A stretch of DNA of 64,000 bases, from NCBI GenBank assembly GCA_030762935.1, contig CM060882.1, forward strand, positions 18,977,001 through 19,041,000, written 5' to 3'. The notes below the pieces were generated by a model. It had not been told where the DNA came from. It searched no databases and saw nothing but the letters and a program-made list of their open reading frames with translations. The position numbers and the translations under genes were made by a program. Within the stretch, counting starts at the first letter, position 1. Each line of letters opens with the position of its first letter. The DNA comes from Hymenopus coronatus (taxonomy: Eukaryota; Arthropoda; Insecta; Mantodea; Hymenopodidae). Shown here in pieces: positions 41,093 through 52,171 of this stretch.

Positions 41093-42250
41093 TCTAATGT
41101 GTTACACTCACATGACTTTCTCTAGTTACTCTGCAAACTTCTTACAAAATATTCTTCTTCTTTCCACACAATGCTAAAGCATTGAGAAATATTAGCAGAA
41201 TGTTCTTATTACTTAGTTTCTTATAAGTAGAGGGGAACTAAAGGAATCGCTTTGATAAAGTGATAGTCAAATGTTTTAAGCTATCGTTATGTGATTGTCA
41301 ATGCAAATCGCTTCTTTGCTTGGTCAGGAGTAGAACAAAAGAAAATCTGATGTGTTTCATTCACATAACTTTCTCTATACATCTGCAACAAATTATTGTT
41401 AAAAAGCTTATGCTTCTATTTATTTCATACTAATCGAGAAAAAATCAGTAGAAATAGTCCTACTACTTGCTTCCTTGTAAGTAGAAGCGAAATAAGGGAG
41501 TATCATAGGTTAAAGTGATAGTCAAAAGTTGGTTGCTATGTGGCTGAAGTTCCTTTGTTCGTATGGACTGGAATTGTTAAATTCCTGTATGAGAAAAGTA
41601 TGTTTTAAAGCTGAATCCAAAAAATAAGGAGTATTTAAAAAACGTTCAACTCCACGAAAAAATTATATATAAGATAAATTGTGTGTTTTAAGGTGCTCTA
41701 AATTTTTTGTGTTGTAAATTTTTGTCCATCTCTTACGGTTTAGCATTTATGCAAAATTCCGTAAAAGTCATCCAGAATGAAGTAGTCTTCAGAGGCTATT
41801 CCCAGAAAATTCAAGATATACACTTTTTTTGTCGTGTAAATATCTTTAATATACGAAATTTTAATCAAAATCGTTAGAGCCATTTTTTAGAAAATCAAAA
41901 TTTTCGAAAAAAGTTCCATGTAAAGGGTAGTTTGGGTGGGAGGATTTTTCTCAAAATCTTCGTGTTGCATCTCTGAAAGATACCAAACTTAAATACCAAG
42001 TTTGGTATTTTATCGACTTTTCGTTTTTGAGTTATCGTGTTCACAGACACAAGGACCTTTTTCTGAAAATACTTTTATTTGGACCCTAAAACATATGTTT
42101 CCGGTGAAATCTCGGCATCGAAATTGTTGGTGGAGTGCAATACCTTCTCTATACACTATGTACCTTGTACGTATAGAGAAAGTAAAAAACGGACACTTCC
42201 TGTCTGGGAAAAGTATAAGTACTTTACAATAGAAACCAATAAGAAGGAAT
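41093..42250 (-). mobile_element. Element H copy, host of a nested copy
   Basis: TCTAATGTGTTACACTCAC to AACAAAAGAAAA (41345), resuming after the nested copy at AACGGACACTTCC and fading at AATATCTCGGAAAC. The same site is undisturbed in H copies at about 7999 and 22617, which read ACAAAAGAAAAACGGAC. Confidence 0.6.
41346..42183 (-). mobile_element. Element H copy, full length, with empty-site evidence
   Basis: TCTGATGTGTTTCATTC to GTACGTATAGAGAAAGT. It splits the sequence ACAAAAGAAAA/AACGGAC, known uninterrupted elsewhere in the window. Ten A are present around the element where the empty site has five, so the ends are defined except for about five A. Confidence 0.8.
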
Positions 42251-42318
42251 ATCTCGGAAACTTTATAAAAGCTTCTTCTGACATGTAGTTGAATTGTCTC
42301 TTTAGTTATATGAACAAA
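42250..42318. repeat. Duplicated spacer S, copy 3 (short)
   Basis: ATCTCGGAAACTTTATAAAA through TTAGTTATATGAACAAA matches the last part of copy 2. The switch from H to spacer occurs at the shared word ATCTCGGAAAC. Confidence 0.5.
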
Positions 42319-42550
42319 TCTGATGTGTTGTATTCACAGGATAGAATTACTGTTAAAAAGCTTATTAGCTTCTATCTACTTTATGATAATCAAGACACTG
42401 TCCTTATTACTAGCTTCCTTACAAGAATAAGAGGGAACATCTAATGTTTGCATTCACGCCCTCTAGCTGATCGGTAAACAAACCATTAATCTGTATCAAT
42501 ATAAACATTACAAGAATTAGTAGAAGAGAAATAAGAAGGAATGGATGATT
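42319..42550 (-). mobile_element. Element H terminal fragments
   Basis: TCTGATGTGTTGTATTC to CTTACAAGAATAAGAGGGA, followed by a second diverged piece of the same terminal block (CTAATGTTTGCATTCAC...). Confidence 0.45.
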
Positions 42551-42572
42551 TGCACTTGAAAGGAATATATAC

Positions 42573-43071
42573 AGGCTGTTTCAAAACGACACCAAACGAC
42601 GATAGCAGTCTATTAACTTATACTTTGACTTGTCCGAAACTTGATGTCGCAACTTTCAAACTCTTCTATTTAAAGTTTTATATGTGTTTAAAAATCGCAC
42701 ACATTTGGGATTAGGCAGAGAGGGAACAGCGGTTGTCATATGCCACGTAAACAACCTCAGAACGTGTTATACGAAACACATAACAAAACCCACATGCTAC
42801 GTTTTCCATTACTAAGGTGACCTGTGCCGCGCCGGCGTGTCTATCAAACCACCCCTACACCACGCGCCTGGGGCCTTAGCTACCAACCGGCATCTCTCTT
42901 GGAGTGGGCCAGGCACGTGTTATCTGGTTATGTACGACTACCTAATCTATGGTGATTTTATGACAGTTTTTGTATGTGCCGAATTTAGAGCTGAAAATTA
43001 TATTCACGTATCACGAACGGTATGACTAACAAGGTCTATATCTTCGTTTGGTGTCGTTTTGAAACATCCTG
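42573..43071. mobile_element. TA-flanked MITE with 28-bp inverted ends (499 bp)
   Basis: CAGGCTGTTTCAAAACGACA at 42573 mirrors TGTCGTTTTGAAACATCCTG ending at 43071, and similarity continues inward through CCAAACGA. TA flanks both ends, as for Tc1/mariner-type elements. The interior is moderately GC-rich with no transposase motif. The small + frame at 42837 has no recognisable domain. Confidence 0.6.
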
Positions 43072-43266
43072 TACATTTATTAATATATGTATATATACAC
43101 TAATTTAAAGGAATACAGTTCTATGGCTGAGTGGCTCAGGGTCCCCACGGATCACTATTACCAAATAAGGGAATGTATTGGCTAAGGCAATAGTCAATTC
43201 TTTTAAAAACTGTCTCTGTGTGATACAATAGGAATTTCGTTCTCTTTGCATGACAAGTATGAAAAA

Positions 43267-43971
43267 TCTGATGTGTACTATTCACATGACTTTCTCCATA
43301 TCCCTACAACAAATAATTCTTAAAAAGCTTACACTTCTATTTACTTTATGCTAATCAGAAAAAATTAGCAGAAATAGTCTTATTACTCGCTTCCTTGTAA
43401 GTAGAAGCGAAATAAGGGACAACCGTAGATTAAAGTGATAGTCAAAAGCTGGTTGCTATGTCAATGAAGTTCCTTTGTTTATATGGATAGGAGTTGACAA
43501 GTTCCTGTATGGGAAAAGTATACGTTTTTCATAGCAGAAACCAAAAATAAGGAATATCACAAAAACGACGAACTCCACGAAAAAAATGCATATAACATAA
43601 ATTGTGTGTTTTAAAGTGCTCTACATTTTTTGTCTAGTAAGTTTTTGTCCATCTCTTACGGTTTAGCATTCAAAATTTAGTAAAATTCATCCAAAATAAA
43701 CTACTCTTCAGAGACTATTCCCAGAAAATTCAAGATATAGATTTCATTTGTCAGGTAAATATGTTTAATATCCAAAATTTTAATCAAAATCGTTAGAGCC
43801 ATTTTTTATAAAATCAAAATGTTCGAAAAAAGTTCCATGTAAAGGGTAGTTGGGGGTGGGGGGATTTTTCTCAAAATCTTGTGTCGAATCCCTGGAACAT
43901 ACTAAACTTAAATACCAAGTTTGGTATTTTACCGACTTTTCGTTTTTGAGTTATCGCGTTCACAGACACAC

Positions 43972-44010
<39 letters not shown>

Positions 44011-44145
44011 GTTTTTTGTGAAAATGCTTTTTTTGGATATTGGGGACCCTAAAACATATATTTCCGGTGAAATCTCGGTATCGAATTTTTGGTGGAGTGC
44101 AATACTTTCTCTATACACTATGTACATAGTGCGTATGGAGAAAGT
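43267..44145 (-). mobile_element. Element H copy, full length (subfamily with copy 29)
   Basis: TCTGATGTGTACTATTC to GCGTATGGAGAAAGT, with (CA)n at 43977-44006. It is the closest relative of copy 29 (35100-36029). Confidence 0.75.
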
Positions 44146-44151
44146 AACAAT

Positions 44152-45009
44152 CTCATGAGTTACACCCACATGTCTTTCTCTAGCTGTTACACAAATAACT
44201 TTCCATACAGAAGATTATACTTTTATCTACCACGTGCTAATCAAAGTAAACATTAGCAGAAATTGAAGTATTTCTTGTTTCCTTGTAAGTAGAAGGGAAA
44301 TAATGGTATACACTAAGAAAAACGATAGTCAAATCTTTTAAAAGTTGGTCCTATTTGAAACAACTGAAGTTTGGCTCGCTTTGCGTGGCTTGCACGACAA
44401 AAAACAAACAAAAACATCACTTCCCATTTGAGAAAAGTAGTTTAAAACTGAAACCAAAACAAGTGTTATATCAGCAACGGTCAGCGATACATACAGACAC
44501 AAATGACATAAATTATGTGTTAACGAGACTTCAATTTTTGTGTAGTAAATATTTGTCTATCTATTACAGTTTAACCGTTATACAAAATTCAACCGAATGA
44601 AGAAGTCTCCACACGCTATTCCCAGAAACTTCAATATATACATTTTATTTATTATGTAAATATATTAATTAGTATACGATATTTAATCAAAATCGTTAGA
44701 CCCATTTTTGAGAAAATCAAAATGTTCGAAAATGTTTCTATGTAAAGGGTAGTTTGGGTTAGGGAATTGTCCACAACATTTTCGTGTCGCATCCTTGAAA
44801 GATACTAAAGTCAAATACCAAGTTTGGTATATTACCGACTTTTCGGTTTTGTTATCCTGTTCACAGACACACACGGACATTTTACTAAAAATACTTTTTT
44901 TATACAGGAGACTCTAAAATGTCTATTTCAGGTGATATCGGTATCGAATTTTTGGGTGGAATGCAATATCTTCTCAATACACTATGTACAAAGCATGTGC
45001 AGAGAAAGT
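44152..45009 (-). mobile_element. Element H copy, full length
   Basis: Head to tail with the preceding copy (AACAA between). Starts TCTCATGAGTTACACCC and ends GCATGTGCAGAGAAAGT. The internal hairpin (AAATACCAAGTTTGG) is conserved. Confidence 0.65.
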
Positions 45010-45664
45010 AAAATAATCTGATATGTTTCATTCACATTACTTTCTGTACATATTTGTAACAAATTGTTGTAAAAAAGCTTATTCTTCTATCTAATTCATG
45101 ATAATCAAGATAAACATAAGCAGAATTAGTCTTATTACTAGCTTCCTGGTAAGTAGAAGGGAAATAAGAAAATGCACAGGGTAAGGCGATAGTCTTGTGT
45201 CTATTTTCCAGGAGTAAACAAACGAGAAACGAGAAAAAAGATGTCTTCCCGTTTGAGAAAGTGCTTAAAATTTAAATCAATAAATCCGGAGTATCTCAAA
45301 ACGGTTAACTCTACAAAAAATGTATATGACATAAATTGTGTGTTTTAATGAGATATACATTTTGGTGTAGTAGCTTTTTGTATCTTTAATATACGACATT
45401 TTAATCAAAATCGTTAAGAGCCAGTTTTGAGAGTCAAAATTTTCAAAAAAAAATTCCATGTAAAGGGTAGTTTGAGGTGAGGGGATTTTCTTGAAAATCT
45501 TCATGTCGCTTCCCTGGAAGATACTAAATTTAATTTCCAACAGACTTTTTGTTTTTTGAGCTATGGTGCCCACAGATATACATACACTCACGGACAGACT
45601 GACAGACACACATACGGATATTTTATTAATTTTTTTTTTGATTCAGGGGGTGTCAAAACATATA

Positions 45665-46226
45665 CAGTTAAAATGCGCTTATACGTTATTCACTTCAACA
45701 TTTTTCACACATATATGCTAACATTTTAGGGAGCAGTCGTTCTCCATTACAATTTGGCTCAATTATATGTTTTCGGTTATACGTTTTCTCGGTAATGCGT
45801 CCCTTTTTCTGATCCCCATACACAAAATGTACCTATTTATACGTTTTTAAAAAAAGTATGGTGGTATGCTTGCTGTGTATAGCTTTGGAATTGCCTGGTT
45901 TGCGGTTTTCATCGTTTCATTGTCGTCATATCGTGCCAACAATCTATTAACTTTAGTTCCAACAATTACTTCTCTACTTTAAGTCATTGGCATTTATCCT
46001 TTCATTGTCGTCATGTCGTTTCAACAGTCACTTGTCTATTTTATGTGGAGTTTGAGTTACAAACTGGAGAAAAGACATGATCATCCAGGAAGGAAGAAAA
46101 CAATAAAATCCTTAACTCTTGGTGAACAATTGAAAATTCTGGATGAGGTCGATACAGAAGAGAAAATCTCATTTATACAGTATTTTAGTAGCCTCCCTTG
46201 AAAAACATATAAGTGAGGTTCCACTG
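45665..46226 (+). mobile_element. pogo/Tigger-type element, internally deleted (562 bp)
   Basis: The right end, read inward, is CAGTGGAACCTCACTTATA, a classic Tigger/pogo terminus. The left end (CAGTTAAAATGCGCTTATAC) is a diverged match. TA flanks both ends, and H copies elsewhere show the intact site AACATATATTTCC. The interior keeps a transposase N-terminus (46013-46201) with RKKTIKSLTLGEQLKILDEV, resembling the first helix-turn-helix of pogo proteins. The DDE domain is missing. Confidence 0.7.
46013..46201 (+). pseudogene. pogo transposase N-terminal remnant
   Basis: In this 62-residue frame, KSLTLGEQLKILDEVDTEEK fits the pattern K...L.L.EKL.IL......GEK of the Psq/CENP-B-like DNA-binding domain of pogo transposases. 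A stop follows 9 residues before the element's right end. The original protein would have been several hundred residues. Confidence 0.5.
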
Positions 46227-46313
46227 TATTTCCAATGAAATCTCGGTATCGAATTTTGGGTGCAATACAATACCTTCTCTATATACTTTGTACATAGTAT
46301 GTGTAGAGAAAGT

Positions 46314-46694
46314 AAAAATAAATTACAGCCACAAGATTATACTAGGGGTGAACGCCATAAGTCCTGCTGAACTGAACCTTCCAGAATATCTCAACATCCA
46401 GTGTACTTTCGGAGTTTTATTTCACTTCCTCTATCCCAGGCAACGACAGTTTCCAGATGTCCAGTGTATTTCGGACCAGGTTTGAATCCTGTTTCAGAAA
46501 GTGCAAGTGGGTATGTGATTGTTTCCACTTAGAACACATTAGAGTCCAGCCCACTCAAAAATACTGCTACATACTCAGGGTTAATAAGCGTGGAGTTGCA
46601 CATCCGCAAGGAGCAATGCTTCCAAATAGCCTTGCCCAAACCTCACTTACATCTGAAGAAACAGACTTTCTCTGTAACAAATTATTGTTAAAAA
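46314..46694. other. Unassigned DNA with an H end scrap
   Basis: Bases 46325-46660 match no repeat here and show no coding motif. ACTTTCTCTGTAACAAATTA (46669-46688) is a scrap of the H terminal block just before the next copy. Confidence 0.35.
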
Positions 46695-47556
46695 TCTGAT
46701 ATGTTCCATTCCACGAGTTTCGCTACATCTTTGCATCAAATTATTGTTAAAAAGTTTATGCTTCCATTTATTTCATTCTAATCGAGAAAAAATTAGCACA
46801 GTCTTATTACTTGCTTCCTTGTAAGTAGAAGGGAAATAAGGGAGTACCATAGGTTAAAGTGATAGTCAAAAGCTGGTTGCTATGTGACTGAAGTTTCTTT
46901 GTATGGACAGGAGTTGACAAATTTCTGTACGAGAAAGTATGTTTTTCCAAGCTGAAATCAATAACAAGGAATAACTAAAAAACTACCAACTACACGAAAA
47001 AATATATGCAACATAAATTGTGTGTTTTAACGTGTTCTACATTTTCTGTGTGGTAAGTTTTTCATCTCTTACGGTTTAGCAGTTATGCATAATTCCGTAA
47101 AATTCATCCAGAATAAAGTAGTCTTCAGAGGCTATTCCCAGAAAATTCAAGGTAAACATATTATTTGTTAGGTAAATATCTTTAATCTACGATCTTTGAA
47201 TAAAAATCGTTAGTCATTTTTGAGAAAATAAAAAAATTCGAAAAAAGGGCCATGTAAAATGTAGTTGAGGGGGATTTTCTTGAAAATCTTCGTGTCGCAT
47301 CCTTGGAAGATACTGAACTTAAATACGAAGTTTTGTATTTAACGGACTTTTCGTTTTTGAGCTATGCCGTCCACAGACACACAGACAAACACACACCACA
47401 CACACAGTCATACACAAGCGGACCTTTTTCTAAAATTCTTTTTTTGGATTAAGGTGGACCTAAAACGTGTATTTCCGGTGAAATCTCGGTATGGAATGTT
47501 GGGTGGAATGCAATACCTTCTCTACACACTATGTACATAGTACATGTTGAGAAAGT
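46695..47556 (-). mobile_element. Element H copy, full length
   Basis: TCTGATATGTTCCATTC to TACATGTTGAGAAAGT. The CA tract near 47385-47405 is short and imperfect. Confidence 0.65.
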
Positions 47557-47993
47557 AATAGAAGATCGTGTACAACCTTCGTATGCAAATTATTGGGACT
47601 AATCATACATGACATTAATTCCTTATTGGGAATAATTGCTTTGGAATCTAAATCGTGGGCTTTCACTTGTTTACAAAATGAAATGAATGCGTTAGACCAT
47701 AACCTACATATGTATATGCGGTCGGGAAGACGAACGTCAGACAGTGGACAAACGAGTATCAAGAACCTTTCGCTTTTAATTGCCTAGCAATTGCCTTAGA
47801 AGGCTGAGGGAATCATTCTCAGCAAGGCAATTAGGTCGAGCTGCACACACTCCCGAGTATAACACTACTTTGGATCAGTGTCTCGAAAAAACTGCCTTTG
47901 CAATATTTTGCATGAGGTCAACATATTGACATATATAACCTACAAGCAAATACTGCTAGAAGCACCTTCATTGAAAATCGAAATTATTCCTTT
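47557..47993. other. Unassigned DNA with a small palindrome
   Basis: No H sequence. AATTGCCT...AGGCAATT (about 47779-47833) can form a stem around AGAAGGCTGAGGG, but no known element or RNA is recognised. Short open frames on both strands have no motif. Confidence 0.35.
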
Positions 47994-48215
47994 TACTTTC
48001 TCTACACGTACTATGTACATAATGTATAGAGAAGATATTGTATTTCAGCCTAAAATTCGATATCGAAATTTTACCGGAAATATATGTTTTGAGCACCCCT
48101 GTATAAAAAACATGTTTACTTTCTCTAGCCCACATGTGCAATGTACATAGTGGATAGGGAAGGTATTGTATTGCACCCAAAATTCAATACCGAGATTTCA
48201 CCGGAAATACATGCT
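47994..48215 (+). mobile_element. Two nested element H 5' ends
   Basis: ACTTTCTCTACACGTACTATG runs to CCCTGTATAAAAAACATG. A second sense 5' end, ACTTTCTCTAGCCCACATG, then runs to GGAAATACATGC. Both lack the rest of H. Confidence 0.55.
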
Positions 48216-48574
48216 TACACAAGGTGTTAATGAACTACACCGAAATAATTTGCGAGATTGTGCACGTGACTGAGATCGGCGATGCATGCCCCCCGGATAA
48301 ACGTAAACATAACACAGCTACATAGTTTTAAACGTGTGAGTATCAGGTGCTGATAAGTCGGTGTTAAAGCAGGTTGAAAAAATGGCTTAGAATGTCTTTA
48401 AAACTGCTGCCCGAGTAGAGAAATATCGATATTTAGCAGCTCGGTACTAGCGTTCTCAAGATTTAATGTCGCAAAAATCTGTAAAATCTCGAAGTAATCA
48501 CTTGACAGTGCGACACTGAGCATTCATTAACTACGTTCTTGAGTTATGTAGCCTACTCTGGAGGCATTTTCTCA
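48216..48574. other. Unassigned DNA
   Basis: No supported feature before the SINE. Confidence 0.3.
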
Positions 48575-48740
48575 TCTGCGGTGGTGGCTTAATGCGTAAC
48601 GCGGGGAAGCTGCTATCCCAAAGGGTCATGAGTTCGATTCCTGTCAATGAGTAAATGCTTTTTATTATTATTTGTTTCATTCCCGACAAAGTGCCGCATA
48701 CGTGGCGTACTGGCACTTCAGAAACTTAAAGCCGTTACTT
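48575..48740 (+). mobile_element. tRNA-derived SINE (family g)
   Basis: GTGGTGGCTTAATGCGTAAC (A-box side) and GAGTTCGATTCCTG (B box) lie at tRNA-like spacing. A T/A-rich joint and GCCGCATACGTGGCGTACTG follow. Arms do not pair as a tRNA. Confidence 0.5.
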
Positions 48741-48839
48741 CGAAATTTCAATAAACAGACCATAAGTCTCAGGATCTCAAATTACTTATTTAAGTAATGC
48801 ACATATTCTGTGAAAATATTTCGGTATAGTTAATTAACA

Positions 48840-49005
48840 CCTGTATATATTACTAACACATGCACATTCACTCTCACATACTTCCAGATTCTGTGGGTGA
48901 CAGGGAATAATTCTAGTTACAGAAAAATTCTCCGCTCCAGCCGGAATCGAACTCGGAACCGGATAGATCAGCTCGCTGACCAGTTGACCACGTAGGCAGT
49001 CTAAC
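48840..49005 (-). mobile_element. tRNA-derived SINE (family c)
   Basis: On the minus strand GTGGTCAACTGGTCAGCGAG (A-box side) and GAGTTCGATTCCGGCTGG (B box) are followed by AATTTTTCTGTAACTAG and AGTGAATGTGCATGTG. This is the best-preserved member of the family also seen at 17850 and 486. Confidence 0.65.
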
Positions 49006-49577
49006 AAAGTATTGTTAATACGCTTATTATTCTATATATACTGCATGCTAATCGAGAGAAACGAAGAAACGGTCGTATTACTTAGTTCCTTGTAAATAGA
49101 AGGGAAATAAGGGAATGTACTAGGCTAAACCGATAGTCAAATGTTCTAAAATGCGGTTGCTATGTGATTCAACTTCGTTTGTTTGTATGACCAGGAGTTG
49201 ACAAATTCCCATATGAGAAAAGTATAAGTATTGTAAAACTGAAACCAATAACAAAGAACATCTCGAAAACAGCCAACTCCACGAAAAAAATGTATATGGC
49301 ATAAATTGTATGTTTCAACGAGATATTTTGTGTAGTAAGTTTTTGTCCATCTCTTAAGATTTACAAGCTGTTCAAAATCTACAAAAATTAATTAAGAATA
49401 TAGAAGCTTTTAGACGCTATTTCCAGAAAATTGAAGATATGCATATTATATTCCACGTTAATATCTTTAATATTTGGTTAGTCGTTAGTCATTTTTGAGA
49501 AAATCAAAACTTTCGAAATGTTTTCCATGTAAAGGGTAATTTGGGGTGGGGAGATTTTTCTCAAAATCTTCGTGTGA

Positions 49578-49626
<49 letters not shown>

Positions 49627-50370
49627 TATGTCTGTCTATGGGCATTTTAGCTCAAAAACGAAAGGCCCGTTAAATACCACACTTGGTATTAAGGTCGTAT
49701 CCAAAGATGTGACGCGAAGATTTTCAAGAACGTCCCCTCACCCCAACTACCAGTTACATTGAACATTTTCAAAAATTTTGATTTTCTCAAAAATGGCTCT
49801 AACAATTTTGATTAAAACATCGTGTATTAAAGATATTCACATCGCAAATAAATTCTACATTTTGAATTTTCTGGGAATAGCCTCTGAGGAGCTCTTTATT
49901 CTAGCTGAGTTTTGCAGAATTTTGCATAACGCTTAAACCGTAAGGGATAGATAAAAAATTACCGCACAAAAAAGTAGATCTCGTTAAAACACATAATTTA
50001 AGTCACAAACGCTTTTGTTGCAGCATTGACCGTTTTCGAGATATTCATTGTTATTGGTTTCAATTTTAAAACCAATTAAATTTTCTCAAACATGACCATG
50101 AAAAGCCAAATGGACCTCATTTGTTTTACATAGCAACCAACTTTTAAAAGATTTGACTATCGCTTTAGACTAATATCTCCCCTTATTCCCCTTCTGCTTA
50201 CAAGGAAACAATTACTAAGATTAATTCTGCTAATGTTTATCTACATAGAATAAAGAATAACCTTTTAATTCCAAATTTTCAGTTCTTATTTTAATAACCT
50301 TTTGTAAGAAAAATTATTTGTGGAACATCTAGAGAAAGTTATGAGAATGGAATACATAATTTTTTTCTCC
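49006..50370. mobile_element. Element H fold-back pair around a TG tract
   Basis: Bases 49006-49573 read H from ACAAAGTATTGTTAATACGC to AAAATCTTCGTGT. After a (TG)n tract (49577-49622), bases 49640-50370 read H in sense orientation from GGGCATTTTAGCTCAAAAAC to GGAATACATAA. The arms are inverted copies of about 560 bp. Confidence 0.6.
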
Positions 50371-50419
50371 TCTTTTTTCCATAGTTTCCTACATTTCCTT
50401 TGTTGACCTATTTGCTTAC

Positions 50420-50560
50420 CATTTTCTTTTTACTTAGATATATACATTTACAAACACACAAACACCCATTCCCAAGGCGGGACTCGAACCCGCGATCCCC
50501 TGCTCCACGAAGCACGAAAGCTAGGTACTTAGCGAACGCAGCCATGGGGACATGTATTTA
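50420..50560 (-). mobile_element. tRNA-derived SINE (family b)
   Basis: On the minus strand GGCTGCGTTCGCTAAGTAC, TTCGTGGAGCAGGGG and GCGGGTTCGAGTCCCGCC (B box) are followed by GGGTGTTTGTGTGTTTG. The copy at 55019-55225 is collinear from CCTAGCTTT onward. Confidence 0.65.
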
Positions 50561-50593
50561 CTGCTATGTGTGTATGCGCAGGCGCTCGCGTAT

Positions 50594-50847
50594 ATATGTA
50601 AAATTATTGTATTGCACATTTTCTTATAGATTAAAGAGGAATAGGGGAAAACATTAGGATAAAGCGACAGTAAAATCTTGTAATAGCTGGTCTTATGTGA
50701 TGATATTGAAATTCCGTTGATGATATGTAAAATTATTGTATTGCACATTTTCTTATAGATTAAAGAGGAATAGGGGAAAACATTAGGATAAAGCGACAGT
50801 AAAATCTTGTAATAGCTGGTCTTATGTGATGATATTGAAATTCCGTT
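50594..50847. repeat. Perfect 129-bp tandem duplication in H sequence
   Basis: ATATGTAAAATTATTGTATT...GAAATTCCGTT occurs at 50594-50718 and 50723-50847 with no difference seen across 125 bp. The unit includes an H block (AGGATAAAGCGACAG). Identity implies a very recent duplication. Confidence 0.8.
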
Positions 50848-50947
50848 CTATTTACATATCCAGTATGAACAAATAAAGAAAGAACTACGAATGACGACTT
50901 CTTATGTGTGAAAAGTATAACTATTGCGAAATTTAAACCCCAAAAAA

Positions 50948-51805
50948 TCTGATGTGTTCCCTTCACATGACTTTCTGTACATTTCTGCAAAAAAATATTA
51001 TTAAAAAGCTTATTCTTGTATTAACTTCATGCTAATCGAGAAAAACATTAGCATAAGGAGTTTTATTACTTGCTTCCTTGTGAGTAGAAGCGAAATAAGG
51101 AAGTACCATAGGTTAAAGTGATAGATAAAAACTGGTTTCTATGTGACTGAAGTTCCTTTGTTTGATGGACAGGAGTTTACAAATTCCTGTATGAGAAAAG
51201 TATGTTTTTTCAAAGCTGAAACCAATAGCAAGGAATATCTCAAAAACCATCAACACAACGAAAAAAAGTATATAACATAAATTGTGTGTTTTAACGTGCT
51301 CTACATTTTTTGTGGGGTAAGTTTTTGTCCATCTCTTACGGTTTAGCAGTTATGCAAAATTCCGTAAAATTCATCCAGCATAAAGTAGTCTTCAGAGGCT
51401 ATTCCCAGAAAATTCAAGATGTACATTTTATATGTCAGGTAAATGTCTTTAATATACGATATTTTAATCAAAATCGTTAGAGCCATTTTAGAGAAAATCG
51501 AAACTTTCGAAAAACGTTCCATATAAAGGGTAGTTTGGAGTGGGTGGATTTTCTTGAAAATCTTCGTGTCGCATCTTTGGAAGATACCAAACCTAAATAC
51601 CAAGTTTGATTTTTAACGGAATTTTCGTTTTTGAGCTATTCTGCCCACAGACATACACACACACACATGGACATTTTTCTAAAAATGTTTTTTTGTGCTT
51701 CAGGGGGTAAAAACATGCATTTCCGGCGAAATCTCGATGTTGAATTTTTGGATGCATTTCAATACCTTCTCTATAAACTATGTACATAGTACGTATAGAG
51801 AAAGT
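50948..51805 (-). mobile_element. Element H copy, full length
   Basis: TCTGATGTGTTCCCTTC to GTACGTATAGAGAAAGT, with the CA tract reduced to ACACACACAC at about 51656. Confidence 0.7.
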
Positions 51806-51807
51806 AA

Positions 51808-52124
51808 CAAGGAATATCTTGGAAACTCCACAAAAATGTATTTGGCATAAATTGAGTGTTTTAACGAGATCTACATTTTCTTTGTATTACGCTTTCTCTG
51901 TGTCTTAACGATATACCAGTTACGCAAATCAGAGCCTATTGACAGAAATTTCAAGGTATAAGTTTCGTGTTTCAAATAAATACCTGTAACAGACGGCATT
52001 TTAATTAAGATCGTTAGAGCTATTTTTGGGGAAATCAAATTTCCGAAAAATCTTCCAAGTAAAGGATAGTTTGGGGTGGAGTATTTCCCTGATAATCTTA
52101 AGCATTTTTAGAAAAATTTCCGTG

Positions 52125-52171
<47 letters not shown>

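Larger units (their letters stand above)
45017..46313 (-). mobile_element. Element H copy, full length, split by pogo-type element
   Basis: Head to tail with the preceding copy. Starts TCTGATATGTTTC. A pogo-type insertion occupies 45665-46226 at the TA of AACATATATTTCC. The copy ends GTATGTGTAGAGAAAGT. Confidence 0.65.
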
